The position numbers and the translations under genes were made by a program. A stretch of 26,505 bases of DNA, from contig CAJONN010000002.1 of assembly GCA_905235955.1 (NCBI GenBank), positions 1 through 26,505 of the forward strand, in the 5' to 3' direction. The number at the start of each line of letters is the position of its first letter. Positions within the stretch are counted from its first letter, which is position 1. Positions 16,609 through 25,242 of this stretch are shown here, piece by piece. The notes under the pieces were generated by a model. The model made no database searches. It was not told where the DNA came from and saw only the letters and a program-made list of their open reading frames with translations. The DNA is from an uncultured Marinilabiliaceae bacterium (lineage in GTDB: Bacteria; Bacteroidota; Bacteroidia; Bacteroidales; Marinilabiliaceae).

Positions 16609-17973
16609 TTAATTTTTGAAGCTATGTATTGGAGCTGGTATTCGACCTGTACGGTTCACAAAGCGTGAGCAGTCGAATTGGTTTACAGGCATTATAGGTG
16701 CATGACCGAGCAAACCGCCAAACTCTACATTGTCGCCAACTTTCATACCAATAGCAGGTATGATGCGTACGGCTGTAGTTTTTTGGTTTACCATGCCAAT
16801 AGCGGCTTCGTCGGCTATGATGCCAGATATGGTGGTAGCTGGTGTGTCGCCCGGAATGGCTATCATATCAAGACCAACTGAGCATACGCATGTCATTGCT
16901 TCAAGTTTTTCGATAGTAAGGCATCCACAATCAACGGCATCAATCATACCTTGATCTTCACTCACAGGAATGAATGCACCACTTAGTCCGCCTACATACG
17001 ACGATGCCATTACGCCACCTTTCTTCACTTGGTCGTTGAGCAATGCGAGGGCGGCTGTAGTGCCAGGTGCACCTGCTTGTTCGAGACCTATTTCTTTTAA
17101 TATGTCGGCTACTGAGTCGCCAATAGCAGGGGTGGGGGCTAATGATAGGTCGATGATACCAAATGGTACACCTAAGCGTGCCGATGCTTCTTGTGCTACA
17201 AGTTGTCCAACGCGTGTTATTTTGAAGGCTGTTTTTTTGATTGTTTCGCATAACACTTCAAAGTCGGCATCTCTTATTTGCTCCAATGCATATTTCACCA
17301 CGCCCGGTCCGCTTACGCCAACGTTGATGATGGCATCAGCTTCAGATACGCCATGGAAGGCACCTGCCATAAATGGGTTGTCGTCTGGTGCATTGCATAG
17401 CACTACAAGTTTAGCGCAGCCAAGTGATTGATTGTCTTTGGTTTGCTCAGCTGTTTGTTTTATTATTTCGCCCATCAGTTTTACGGCATCCATGTTGATG
17501 CCTGTTTTGGTAGAGCCTACATTGATGGATGAGCATATTGATTTGGTTTCAGCAAGGGCTTGAGGTATGGAGCGAATGAGTAGTTCGTCGCTGTGTGTCA
17601 TGCCTTTTGAAACTATGGCTGAGTATCCGCCTAAGAAGTTGACGCCCAAGTCGTTGGCAACTTTGTCGAGTGTGTGAGCTATTTTTACATAGTCGGCTGA
17701 AGTGTGGCAAGCTGAAGCGCCAACGAGTGATATTGGGGTGATAGATATGCGTTTGTTGACGATAGGAATACCAAATTCCTTAGAGATGTCTTCGCCAGTG
17801 CGCACAAGGTTTTGTGCATATTTGTATATCTTGTTGTAGATATTATTGCACAATGTATCAATATTGTTGTCGGAGCAGTCGAGCAAGCTGATGCCCATAG
17901 TGATGGTGCGGACATCGAGGTTTTCTTGCTCTATCATTTTGTTGGTCTCAATGACCTCTGAGATATTGATCAT
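16609..17973 (-). CDS. UPF0210 / DUF711 family protein (PFL-like fold)
   Basis: A 454-residue protein matching the UPF0210 (DUF711) family along its length: [13 protein letters not shown] near residue 21, [31 protein letters not shown], the glycine-rich [34 protein letters not shown], and a C-terminal [24 protein letters not shown]. The family is structurally related to pyruvate formate-lyase and ribonucleotide reductase barrels but is not shown to be a glycyl-radical enzyme; I see no glycyl-radical RVxGY motif. It follows the ACT-domain gene by 40 nt, a pairing conserved in many Firmicutes and Bacteroidota. Its reaction is unknown. Confidence 0.9.
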   Translation of the reverse strand: MINISEVIETNKMIEQENLDVRTITMGISLLDCSDNNIDTLCNNIYNKIYKYAQNLVRTGEDISKEFGIPIVNKRISITPISLVGASACHTSADYVKIAHTLDKVANDLGVNFLGGYSAIVSKGMTHSDELLIRSIPQALAETKSICSSINVGSTKTGINMDAVKLMGEIIKQTAEQTKDNQSLGCAKLVVLCNAPDDNPFMAGAFHGVSEADAIINVGVSGPGVVKYALEQIRDADFEVLCETIKKTAFKITRVGQLVAQEASARLGVPFGIIDLSLAPTPAIGDSVADILKEIGLEQAGAPGTTAALALLNDQVKKGGVMASSYVGGLSGAFIPVSEDQGMIDAVDCGCLTIEKLEAMTCVCSVGLDMIAIPGDTPATTISGIIADEAAIGMVNQKTTAVRIIPAIGMKVGDNVEFGGLLGHAPIMPVNQFDCSRFVNRTGRIPAPIHSFKN

Positions 17974-18013
17974 TTTTGAGTTTGAAGTAGTGGGGTTAAG
18001 GTAGATGACGTTA

Positions 18014-18286
18014 TCAGATGCGGTGCATCTTGTCGAAAATCTCTTCGCGTTGGCACTTCACTTGCACGCCAAGTTCCTGACCAATGTTGGTGAGCTCGTT
18101 CGAAGCTTGTTCAAATGGCTTGTTGAGTTTGCTCATATCAACTATCATCATCATATTGAAGTATTCTTGCACTATTGTTTGCGATATGTCTAAGATGTTG
18201 ACATTGTTATTGGCCAAATAGGTGCAAACCTTAGCGATGATACCAACCGTATCTTTGCCCACTACGGTTATGATTGTTCTGTTCAT
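18014..18286 (-). CDS. ACT-domain protein (UPF0237 family)
   Basis: A 90-residue protein that is essentially one ACT domain: [52 protein letters not shown], and a short helical tail. The G-K-D-x-V-G-I-I loop is where ACT domains bind amino acids. It resembles the GcvR-like UPF0237 group. It is the first gene of a two-gene operon with UPF0210, so it probably senses a small molecule for, or forms a complex with, that protein. The start at 18286 gives the exact family N-terminus. Confidence 0.9.
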   Translation of the reverse strand: MNRTIITVVGKDTVGIIAKVCTYLANNNVNILDISQTIVQEYFNMMMIVDMSKLNKPFEQASNELTNIGQELGVQVKCQREEIFDKMHRI

Positions 18287-18423
18287 AAAGATAGAAATTC
18301 AATTTTTTGGCAAAAATAAAAAAATAATTGCTATCTCTCTACGGCTCTTTTGTTTAAAATGTTGTTTCTCTTCGTTTTTTATTAACTTTTTGTGTTATTG
18401 AGGCGTTTTTTTATTTCAAAGCC

Positions 18424-18498
18424 CTAACTATAGGAGTTAATATCTGCTCTGATATCCATAACTATGGTGGCAACATAAGAGTCTGGTTATGTTGCTAC
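18424..18498. other. Cluster of stem-loops downstream of the acyltransferase gene
   Basis: Three small dyads lie in a row: TAACT/AGTTA (about 18425-18439), ATATC/GATAT (18441-18456) and a 12-bp stem GTGGCAACATAA/TTATGTTGCTAC with one wobble (18467-18478 and 18487-18498). None has a following T-run on the minus strand. They may serve as 3'-end or RNA-stability structures for the gene ending at 18531, or as a leader structure of the ACT gene starting at 18286. Confidence 0.35.
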
Positions 18499-18530
18499 AA
18501 TATGTGTGGCATTGAGGTGGGGGCTTGATT

Positions 18531-19262
18531 TTATGCTATTGGGTGCAAGCCTTCAGATATAGTAGCGCGAGTTACTTCTATTAGTTTGTCGCGGTCGTTC
18601 TGATACTGCATTGTGTCTATTGGCTTGTGTATTATCATTTCGGCTTTGCCCCAAACGAGTGTGTCGAAGCCACCGCTCATTACGTCGTGAGTGCCATTGA
18701 GGGTGATGGGTAGTATTGGCAGACCAAGTTCAAATGCCATTTTGAATGCGCCATGTTTGAATGTACCCATTTCGCCAGTTTTGCTACGTGTGCCTTCTGG
18801 AAATATTACTACTGAAGTTCCTCCTGTTAGTATCTCTTTGGCTTTCTGTATGCTTCGGTACGAAGCTCTTGCTGACGAACGGTCGATGAATATGTGTTGC
18901 ATTTTTTCGCATGCATAGCCCAATAGTAGTGCTTTTCGGAGTTCTTTTTTCAGTATCCATCTGAATTGGATTCCAATGCTGCCATATATTGCTACAATGT
19001 CAGAACCGCTTTGATGGTTTGATACTATTACATACGACTGACCTTTGCTTATATTTTCGCGTCCTATTACATTTACTGGCATTGGTGTGGCCCATTGCAT
19101 TGCTTTTGCCCACCATACGCCACCGTAGAATGCTAAGCGATGTGAAATTTGTGATGCTATGAATATGTAGATGGTGAAGATAAGTGTTTCTATGAAGAAG
19201 AATGGTATCAGTATCAGCCATTTGTATGGTTGGTAGAGCCAATATTTATAGTTATGTTTCAT
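18531..19262 (-). CDS. 1-acyl-sn-glycerol-3-phosphate acyltransferase (PlsC family)
   Basis: Probably transfers an acyl chain to lysophosphatidate to make phosphatidate at the inner membrane. The 243-residue product has an N-terminal membrane segment (residues 12-36, LILIPFFFIETLIFTIYIFI), the catalytic NHxxxxD motif as NHQSGSD with His83 and Asp88, and the second LPLAT motif FPEGTRS at 154-160, followed by FKHGAFKMAFELGLPILPI. The ATG at 19262 follows AAAAAAAGAG and is preferred; an in-frame TTG at 19295 would overlap a TATTTTTG sequence and adds unrelated residues. It could act on another lysophospholipid; the family cannot be resolved further by eye. Confidence 0.9.
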   Translation of the reverse strand: MKHNYKYWLYQPYKWLILIPFFFIETLIFTIYIFIASQISHRLAFYGGVWWAKAMQWATPMPVNVIGRENISKGQSYVIVSNHQSGSDIVAIYGSIGIQFRWILKKELRKALLLGYACEKMQHIFIDRSSARASYRSIQKAKEILTGGTSVVIFPEGTRSKTGEMGTFKHGAFKMAFELGLPILPITLNGTHDVMSGGFDTLVWGKAEMIIHKPIDTMQYQNDRDKLIEVTRATISEGLHPIA

Positions 19263-19341
19263 CTCTTTTTTTGGATTATTAGATAAATTGTGCAAAAATA
19301 ATCATTTTTCACAAATAATAAGTTGTTGGTGTTTTATGAAA

Positions 19342-19370
19342 CAAAAAAAACGGAGCGTTTATGGCTCCGT
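19342..19370 (-). terminator. Terminator of sigma factor gene A
   Basis: On the minus strand ACGGAGC/GCTCCGT (19370-19364 with 19356-19350), a 7-bp perfect stem, is followed by eight or more T. It is about 27 nt past the stop. Confidence 0.9.
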
Positions 19371-19396
19371 TTGGTGAGTTTTTTTCTTGTCTTTTC

Positions 19397-20254
19397 TTAT
19401 CCCAAATATGCTTTGAGAAGTTTTGTCTGTTGGTTGGTGCGTAGCCTACGGATGGCTTTTTCTTTTATTTGGCGTACGCGTTCACGGGTAAGTCCGAAAC
19501 GTTCGCCTATTTCTTCCAATGTAAGCTCTTGCACGCCAATGCCAAAGAAGTAGCGGATGATGTCGCGCTCGCGGTCGCCAAGTGTTGATAGTACGCGTTC
19601 TACTTCGGTTGAGAGCGATTCGTTGATGAGTGAGCGATCGGCATTAGGCGAATCGGTGTTGACCAATACATCGAGTAGGCTGTTTTCTTCGCCGTCAGCA
19701 AATGGTGCGTCCATTGATACGTGCCTGCCCGATACGCGCAGTGTGTCGGCTATTTTTTCGGGCTGAATGTCGAGCTCTTCAGAAAGCTCTTCTGGCGATG
19801 GACGACGTTCATTCTCTTGTTCGAATTTGGAGAATGCTTTGTTGATTTTGTTGAGCGAACCAACTTGGTTGAGTGGCAAACGTACTATGCGCGATTGTTC
19901 TGCCAATGCTTGCAATATTGATTGGCGAATCCACCATACAGCGTAGCTGATAAACTTGAATCCACGTGTTTCATCAAATTTTTCGGCTGCTTTGATTAGT
20001 CCTAAATTGCCTTCGTTGATGATGTCAGGCAATGATAGACCTTGGTTTTGGTATTGTTTGGCCACTGAAACTACGAAGCGCAAATTGGCTTTCACCAAAC
20101 GTTCGAGGGCAACACGGTCGCCTTGACGTATGCGTTGTGCAAGTTCCACCTCTTCGTCTACATTGACCAATGGTTCACGACTGATTTCTTGTAAGTACTT
20201 GTCGAGTGTGTCGTTACGTACTGTAATTGTCTGTGTTATCTTTAGTTGTCTCAT
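19397..20254 (-). CDS. rpoD: Primary-type sigma-70 factor, paralogue A
   Basis: A 285-residue sigma factor of the Bacteroidota RpoD type (no region 1.1), which directs RNA polymerase to TTTG/TAnnTTTG promoters. Region 1.2 is residues 15-46, region 2 covers [40 protein letters not shown] and [17 protein letters not shown], region 3 follows [10 protein letters not shown], and region 4 ends with the helix-turn-helix [21 protein letters not shown] closely similar gene lies at 25243-26103; by hand alignment the proteins differ at about 46 of 286 positions (about 84% identical), mostly in the N-terminus, region 3 and the end of region 4. Which one is the main housekeeping factor cannot be decided here; the symbol is given by family. 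Confidence 0.88.
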   Translation of the reverse strand: MRQLKITQTITVRNDTLDKYLQEISREPLVNVDEEVELAQRIRQGDRVALERLVKANLRFVVSVAKQYQNQGLSLPDIINEGNLGLIKAAEKFDETRGFKFISYAVWWIRQSILQALAEQSRIVRLPLNQVGSLNKINKAFSKFEQENERRPSPEELSEELDIQPEKIADTLRVSGRHVSMDAPFADGEENSLLDVLVNTDSPNADRSLINESLSTEVERVLSTLGDRERDIIRYFFGIGVQELTLEEIGERFGLTRERVRQIKEKAIRRLRTNQQTKLLKAYLG

Positions 20255-20414
20255 AGCTTATCCGAAAAAATCTCGCTAAGTTACTGAAAATATTGTTTGA
20301 GTCGTATTTAATACTTTGTTTTTTAACGAGGTTTGTCAGTTTTGGTTGCGAATATATTGGTTTTGTTTATTAATAGCTCTATTTATTTAGATATTTTAAT
20401 AATTCAACAAAATT

Positions 20415-20464
20415 TATCAAAGCTCTCGAAGCGTTTGGAGTAGGGTGTTTCGAGAGCTTTGATA
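20415..20464 (-). terminator. Terminator of the rpiB-tkt operon
   Basis: The arms 20415-20430 and 20449-20464 form a perfect 16-bp stem around an 18-nt loop. On the minus strand AATTTTGTT follows. The U-run is modest but the stem is strong and starts 28 nt past the transketolase stop. Confidence 0.75.
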
Positions 20465-20492
20465 TGTTGATTTGTAGCTTTTCTGTGTTTTA

Positions 20493-22508
20493 TCAGAAGA
20501 GTTTTTTTACTTGTTCGTATACGTTTTGGGCGGTGAAGCCGAGTTTCTCGTCAAGCACTTTATATGGTGCTGAGAATCCAAAGCTCTCTAAGCCCCAGAT
20601 GCTTCCTTCTGACTCAGGTACGAGACCTTGCAAGTTGACTGGCAGTCCTGCGGTGAGTCCGAATTTTTTTATGCCTGTGGGCAATATAGTTTTCTGATAT
20701 TCTTTGCTTTGGCTACGGAAGAGACCTTCTGAGGGTACGCTTACTATGCGCACTTTTTTGCCATCTTTGCGTATGAGTTCAGCACCTGCTACTAATGTGG
20801 CTACTTCTGAGCCTGAGGCTACGAGTATTACATCTGGGTTTTCGTCAGAGCCTGCAACTATGTATGCGCCTTTGGCAGCCTCGGCGTAGTTGGTGCCTTG
20901 TGGAAGGCTGTTTATGTTTTGGCGCGATAAGATGAGTGCTGTAGGTGTGTTGTTGTTTTCCATTGCGAGTTTCCATGCCTCGGTTGTCTCTTTGGTGTCG
21001 GCAGGACGCAATACGAGTGTGGAGTTTTTGCCGTGATGGTTTTTGAGTTTTTCCATTAGGCGTATTTGTGCTTCTTGTTCTACTGGCTCGTGTGTTGGTC
21101 CGTCTTCGCCTACGCGGAAGGCATCGTGAGTCCAGATGAATTTGATGGGCACTTCCATTAGTGCTGCCATGCGTATGGCTGGTTTCATATAGTCAGAGAA
21201 TACGAAGAATGTGCCACATGCTGGTATTATGCCACCATGCAATGCCATGCCTATGCAGCAACATGCCATAGTAAGTTCGGCTACGCCTGCTTGTAGGAAT
21301 GCGCCACTGAAGTCGCCAGCTTTGAAGGCTTTGGTTTTTTTCAGAAAGCCATCGGTTTTGTCAGAGTTTGAGAGGTCGGCCGAGGCGCATATCATATTGG
21401 GCACTTGCTCTGCCAATATGCTGAGGCATACAGCTGATGCTGAGCGTGTTGCTTCGTTGTCTTTTTGTACGCATTTACTCCAATCTATTTTGGGAGCTTT
21501 GCCACTAAACCATTCTGATAGTGCGGCTGCTTTTTCAGGGTTGGCTTTTGCCCATGCGTCTTCTTCTGCATGGCGTTTGGCTGTTATTTGTGTGAGTACT
21601 TCGGCGCGATGTGCGTAGAGTTCTTTTACTTCGGGGAAGATGACGAATGGGTTTTCAGGGTCGCCACCTAAGTTTTTGATGGTGTTTTTGTATGCTTCGC
21701 CACCAAGTGGTGCACCGTGTGTTTTGCAACTATGCTCGTATGATGAGCCATCGTCTTTCAGTGCGCCTTTGCCCATTATGCATTTGCCTATGATGAGTGC
21801 TGGTTTGCCTTTTACAGCCTGAGCTTTTTCTATTGCTTGGCGTATTTGGTTGGCATCGTTGCCGTTTATTTCTTGTACGTCCCAGCCCAGTGCTCTGTAT
21901 TTGGCGGCTGTATCTTCGTTCATCACTTCTTGTGTCTCAGTTGATAGTTGGATGTCGTTAGAGTCATAGAACATGATGAGGTTGTCGAGGCCTAATGTGC
22001 CTGCTATGCGTGCTCCGCCTTGTGATATTTCTTCTTGTATGCCACCGTCAGATATATAGGCGTAGATAGTTTCTTTTTCAAATGTTGGGTTACCTGTGTG
22101 TGCTGCCAAGAATTTTGCTGCTATTGCTGCACCTACTGCAAATACATGACCTTGTCCGAGCGGACCTGAGGTGTTTTCTATGCCACGTGTGATGTCAAAT
22201 TCTGGGTGACCAGTGGTTGGCGACCCCCATTGACGCAGTTGTGCGCACTCTTCGAGGGTGTATCGTCCGGTCAATGCAAGCTGTGCGTAGAGCATAGGAG
22301 CCATGTGTCCTGGGTCGAGGAAGAAGCGGTCGCGTCCTATCCATGTAGGGTTTTGTGGGTCGTATTGCAAGTACTCAGAGTAGAGTACGTTGATGAAGTC
22401 GGCACCTCCCATTGCACCGCCCGGGTGTCCGCTTTTGGCTTTTTCTACCATTGACGCAGCCAATATTCTGATATTGTCGGCTGCCAACTGTGTTGCATTT
22501 TTTGCCAT
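20493..22508 (-). CDS. tkt: Transketolase
   Basis: Thiamine-diphosphate enzyme of the non-oxidative pentose phosphate pathway, moving two-carbon units between sugar phosphates. The 671-residue single-chain form is complete. Landmarks are KSGHPGGAMG at residues 25-34, HPEFDITRGIENTSGPLGQG, the ThDP-binding YISDGGIQEEISQGGARIAG with DSNDIQLS, FFVFSDYMKPAIRMAAL and THDAFRVGEDGPTHEPVEQ in the pyrimidine domain, and a C-terminal domain with VASGSEVATLVAGAELI. It follows rpiB by 56 nt on the same strand, a functional pairing in the same pathway. Confidence 0.98.
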   Translation of the reverse strand: MAKNATQLAADNIRILAASMVEKAKSGHPGGAMGGADFINVLYSEYLQYDPQNPTWIGRDRFFLDPGHMAPMLYAQLALTGRYTLEECAQLRQWGSPTTGHPEFDITRGIENTSGPLGQGHVFAVGAAIAAKFLAAHTGNPTFEKETIYAYISDGGIQEEISQGGARIAGTLGLDNLIMFYDSNDIQLSTETQEVMNEDTAAKYRALGWDVQEINGNDANQIRQAIEKAQAVKGKPALIIGKCIMGKGALKDDGSSYEHSCKTHGAPLGGEAYKNTIKNLGGDPENPFVIFPEVKELYAHRAEVLTQITAKRHAEEDAWAKANPEKAAALSEWFSGKAPKIDWSKCVQKDNEATRSASAVCLSILAEQVPNMICASADLSNSDKTDGFLKKTKAFKAGDFSGAFLQAGVAELTMACCCIGMALHGGIIPACGTFFVFSDYMKPAIRMAALMEVPIKFIWTHDAFRVGEDGPTHEPVEQEAQIRLMEKLKNHHGKNSTLVLRPADTKETTEAWKLAMENNNTPTALILSRQNINSLPQGTNYAEAAKGAYIVAGSDENPDVILVASGSEVATLVAGAELIRKDGKKVRIVSVPSEGLFRSQSKEYQKTILPTGIKKFGLTAGLPVNLQGLVPESEGSIWGLESFGFSAPYKVLDEKLGFTAQNVYEQVKKLF

Positions 22509-22564
22509 GATTTGCTTGTATATTTTTGGTGTTGTTTTTCTTTTTTTTTGTTGAGGAGTTGTGG

Positions 22565-23005
22565 TTAGAATTGCATCATTTTTTCTATTCTGCGTTGATG
22601 TCGACCGCCTTCAAAGTTTGTGGCTAAGAATATTTGTGCCAATGTCCAACAGAGTTCTTCTTTTAGAAAACGGGCTGGCATAACGCATATATTGGCATCG
22701 TTGTGTTGGCGAGCCAAGCGTGTTATTTCTTCGTTCCAGCAATATGCGGCACGCACTCCGTTGTGTTTGTTGAGTGTCATGTTGATGCCGTTGCCGCTAC
22801 CGCAGAAGGCTACTCCGATTGTTATTTCGCCTTTGCTTATGGCGGCTGCCAATGGGTGTGCATAGTCGGCATAGTCGCAACTTGCTTCTGAGTGTGTACC
22901 GAAGTCAACTATTTCATACCCTGCGTTTTGTAGTTTTTGTTTTATTGCTTCTTTCATTACAAAACCGGCATGGTCGCTTGCCATCCCTATTACCTTGTTT
23001 TCCAT
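22565..23005 (-). CDS. rpiB: Ribose-5-phosphate isomerase B
   Basis: Interconverts ribulose 5-phosphate and ribose 5-phosphate. The 146-residue length is typical for the LacAB/RpiB family. Visible residues: ASDHAGFVMKE at 9-19 (phosphate binding), the catalytic Cys68 in AFCGSGNGINMTLNK, and His101 in RQHNDANICVMPARF. The Cys at this position marks RpiB rather than the sugar-phosphate isomerase LacA. It is probably the first gene of the rpiB-tkt operon. A 7-bp perfect dyad (23061-23078) lies about 60 bp upstream. Confidence 0.96.
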   Translation of the reverse strand: MENKVIGMASDHAGFVMKEAIKQKLQNAGYEIVDFGTHSEASCDYADYAHPLAAAISKGEITIGVAFCGSGNGINMTLNKHNGVRAAYCWNEEITRLARQHNDANICVMPARFLKEELCWTLAQIFLATNFEGGRHQRRIEKMMQF

Positions 23006-23060
23006 TTTTATATAAATGTATGTGTTGGTTTTTTGTTTCAGCCTGCTAAATTACATTTAT

Positions 23061-23078
23061 TCTACTAATTGTAGTAGA
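23061..23078. promoter_or_regulatory. Short perfect dyad upstream of rpiB
   Basis: TCTACTA, ATTG, TAGTAGA: 7 bp of exact symmetry in the 164-bp gap between murA and rpiB. No T-run follows, so it may be an operator or a leader hairpin. The nearby minus-strand TAATTTAG is one mismatch from a -7 box but lacks a -33 partner. Confidence 0.3.
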
Positions 23079-23088
23079 TTGTTTTATG

Positions 23089-23145
23089 CAAAAAGGTGTG
23101 AAATAATCTTGTCTGTTGTCAGATTTTTGATTATTTACACCTTTT
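23089..23145 (-). terminator. Terminator of the murA operon
   Basis: The arms 23091-23108 and 23129-23145 pair over 17 bp with one bulged G, with a small TCTG/CAGA helix inside the loop. On the minus strand the stem ends in a T-run (CCTTTTTGC). It begins about 24 nt past the murA stop. Confidence 0.75.
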
Positions 23146-23169
23146 ATATATTAGCGTTATGAGCATTGG

Positions 23170-24474
23170 TTATTGTCGGCTTATGTGTGCTCCTAATGCA
23201 GTTAGTCGTTGGTCGATGTATTGGTAGCCACGGTCTATCTGCTCTATGTTGTGAATGGTGCTTGTGCCTTTGGCTGATAGTGCTGCTATGAGCAGTGCTA
23301 CACCAGCGCGTATGTCGGGTGATGTCATGGTGGTGCCACGTAGTTGTGCTTCGCGGTCGAGGCCTATGACGGTGGCGCGGTGTGGGTCACATAGTATTAT
23401 TTTTGCGCCCATATCTATCAGTTTGTCTACGAAGAAGAGGCGACTTTCAAACATTTTTTGGTGTATCAGTACGCTGCCTTTAGCTTGTGTTGCTACTACG
23501 AGGAATACGCTCAGAAGGTCAGGTGTAAGACCTGGCCAAGGTGCGTCGGCTATGGTCATTATTGAGCCGTCGATGAATGAGTCTATGGTGTAGTGTTGTT
23601 GTGCTGGTATGTGTATGTCGTCGGCTATGCGTTCTATTTTTATGCCCATTCGTTCGAATGCCAATGGTATGATGCCAAGGTGTTCTATACCAGCATTTTT
23701 TATGGTTATGTCGCCACCTGTCATTGCAGCCATACCTATGAATGATCCTACTTCGATCATATCTGGCAGTATGCGGTGTGTGCATCCGCCGAGTGAGGTT
23801 ACTCCGTGTATGGTGAGTAGGTTGGAGCCTATGCCTTCTATTTTTGCGCCCATTTGCACCAACATTCGGCATAGTTGCTGCACGTAGGGTTCGCAGGCTG
23901 CGTTGTATATGGTGGTGGTGCCTTGTGTCATTACGGCGGCCATTAGTGTGTTGGCGGTGCCTGTAACTGATGCTTCGTCTAAGAGCATGTATGTGCCTTG
24001 CATGTGGTCGGCTTCTACGGTGTAGAATATGTCGTCAGAGTCGAAGTTGAAGTGTGCACCAAGTTTTTGGAAGCCGTAGAAGTGTGTGTCGAGGCGTCGT
24101 CGACCTATTTTGTCGCCACCGGGTTTTGGAAAGTATGCTTTGCCAAATCGACCGAGTAGCGGTCCCATTATCATTATTGAGCCTCTGAGTGATGATGCAC
24201 GACGTTTGAAGTCGTCAGTTTGCAGGTATGTGAGGTCGATTCTGTCGGCTTTGAATTTGCATGTGTGGCGGTCGGTGCGGTCAACGCTCACGCCCATGTG
24301 TGCTAATAGGTCGATGAGGTTGTTTACATCGAGTATGTCTGGTATATTTTCTACGGTTACCTCTTCGGGAGTCAGAAGTGTAGCACATAGTATCTGTAGT
24401 GCTTCATTTTTGGCTCCTTGCGGTATTATTTCGCCTTTGAGTGGTTGTCCGCCTTCGATGATGAAAGTGCTCAT
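23170..24474 (-). CDS. murA: UDP-N-acetylglucosamine 1-carboxyvinyltransferase, Asp-type active loop
   Basis: First committed step of peptidoglycan synthesis: transfer of enolpyruvate from PEP to UDP-GlcNAc. The 434-residue length and full family pattern are present: catalytic Lys22-Asn23 in GAKNEAL, RRASSLRGSIMIMGPLLGRF at 91-110, the active loop PKPGGDKIGRRRLDTH at 116-131, and GVTSLGGCTHRILPDMIEVG with MAAMTGGDI later. Where E. coli has Cys115, this protein has Asp121 (codon 24114..24112). A Cys-to-Asp change at this site is known to make MurA insensitive to fosfomycin (Mycobacterium, Chlamydia). It follows the DUF4290 gene by 15 nt. Confidence 0.97.
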   Translation of the reverse strand: MSTFIIEGGQPLKGEIIPQGAKNEALQILCATLLTPEEVTVENIPDILDVNNLIDLLAHMGVSVDRTDRHTCKFKADRIDLTYLQTDDFKRRASSLRGSIMIMGPLLGRFGKAYFPKPGGDKIGRRRLDTHFYGFQKLGAHFNFDSDDIFYTVEADHMQGTYMLLDEASVTGTANTLMAAVMTQGTTTIYNAACEPYVQQLCRMLVQMGAKIEGIGSNLLTIHGVTSLGGCTHRILPDMIEVGSFIGMAAMTGGDITIKNAGIEHLGIIPLAFERMGIKIERIADDIHIPAQQHYTIDSFIDGSIMTIADAPWPGLTPDLLSVFLVVATQAKGSVLIHQKMFESRLFFVDKLIDMGAKIILCDPHRATVIGLDREAQLRGTTMTSPDIRAGVALLIAALSAKGTSTIHNIEQIDRGYQYIDQRLTALGAHISRQ

Positions 24475-24489
24475 AGCGTTGTATGTGGG

Positions 24490-25161
24490 TTAATAGCGAT
24501 TGCGGTTTTGACGTTTGTTGTTTTTGTTGTTTTTGTTTTTCTTGTTTGTTTGCTGTCGTTTGAAGTTGTTGCGTTGGTTGGGCTGAAGTGTTTCTTTGCT
24601 ATATGCTGCGGTTTTCAGTCCGTCTTCTTCGGTTATTTCTATGCGTCCGCCCGATAGTATTTTGATGTCGTTAAATAGTCGTTCGTCGGTAGCAAAGTCT
24701 TTGTTCCAAGCCAATAGTGAGTTTTTCATGTAGTTGGCTATATCAACTACCATTACTTTTTTGCGTTCGGGGTCTTCTGTTGCTACTGCAGCGGCTATCA
24801 GGTCTTCAACTATGTGTCCATAGTGTTTGAGCCTGATGTGTTGCATAGGGTAGGGTACTATGTTTGGTTTGTTGTCAAGTTTTTGTAGTTCGGGCATTGG
24901 ATAGGGCGAGTCTATGTCGAGCTTAAACTCTGAAATGATGAAGAGTTGGTCCCAGAGTTTGTGTTTGAAGTCTGGGGTGTCTTTCATTTGTGGAAACATA
25001 TTTGCCATGATGCTTACTATGGTGCGAGCGCATCGGTTGCGTTCTTCGCGGTTGGGTATGCTCATAGCGTGCCTTATCATGTCTTGTACTGTCCGACCAT
25101 ATTCTGGCATTATTAGTCGTTGCCGGTTGGAGTTGTAGACTGATTTGATGTCTCTTTTCAT
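24490..25161 (-). CDS. DUF4290-domain protein
   Basis: A 223-residue protein of the Bacteroidota family DUF4290, with no known function. Residues 15-180 are the conserved part (MPEYGRTVQDMIRHAMSIPN, RNRCARTIVSIMANMFPQMK, LKHYGHIVEDLIAAAVATED, MVVDIANYMKNSLLAWNKD). The last 30 residues are a low-complexity Asn/Lys/Arg/Gln tail (for example QTNKKNKNNKNNKRQNRNRY), highly basic and probably disordered. It is cytoplasmic: no signal peptide or membrane segment. It lies 15 nt upstream of murA and 81 nt downstream of sigma factor B, and its order next to murA suggests an operon and a possible link to cell-envelope growth or RNA binding; both are inference. Confidence 0.85.
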   Translation of the reverse strand: MKRDIKSVYNSNRQRLIMPEYGRTVQDMIRHAMSIPNREERNRCARTIVSIMANMFPQMKDTPDFKHKLWDQLFIISEFKLDIDSPYPMPELQKLDNKPNIVPYPMQHIRLKHYGHIVEDLIAAAVATEDPERKKVMVVDIANYMKNSLLAWNKDFATDERLFNDIKILSGGRIEITEEDGLKTAAYSKETLQPNQRNNFKRQQTNKKNKNNKNNKRQNRNRY

Positions 25162-25242
25162 CTGTTAACTAAAAAAAATATCGTCTTTTGTATGTGTTTT
25201 TTGTTGTTTTACTGAATTGAGGTAGGAAATGATATGTGTTTT

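Noticed and set aside
19263..19295. TTG start for the acyltransferase
   Set aside because: It adds 11 residues outside the family pattern and overlaps TATTTTTG; the ATG at 19262 has a purine-rich site in front.
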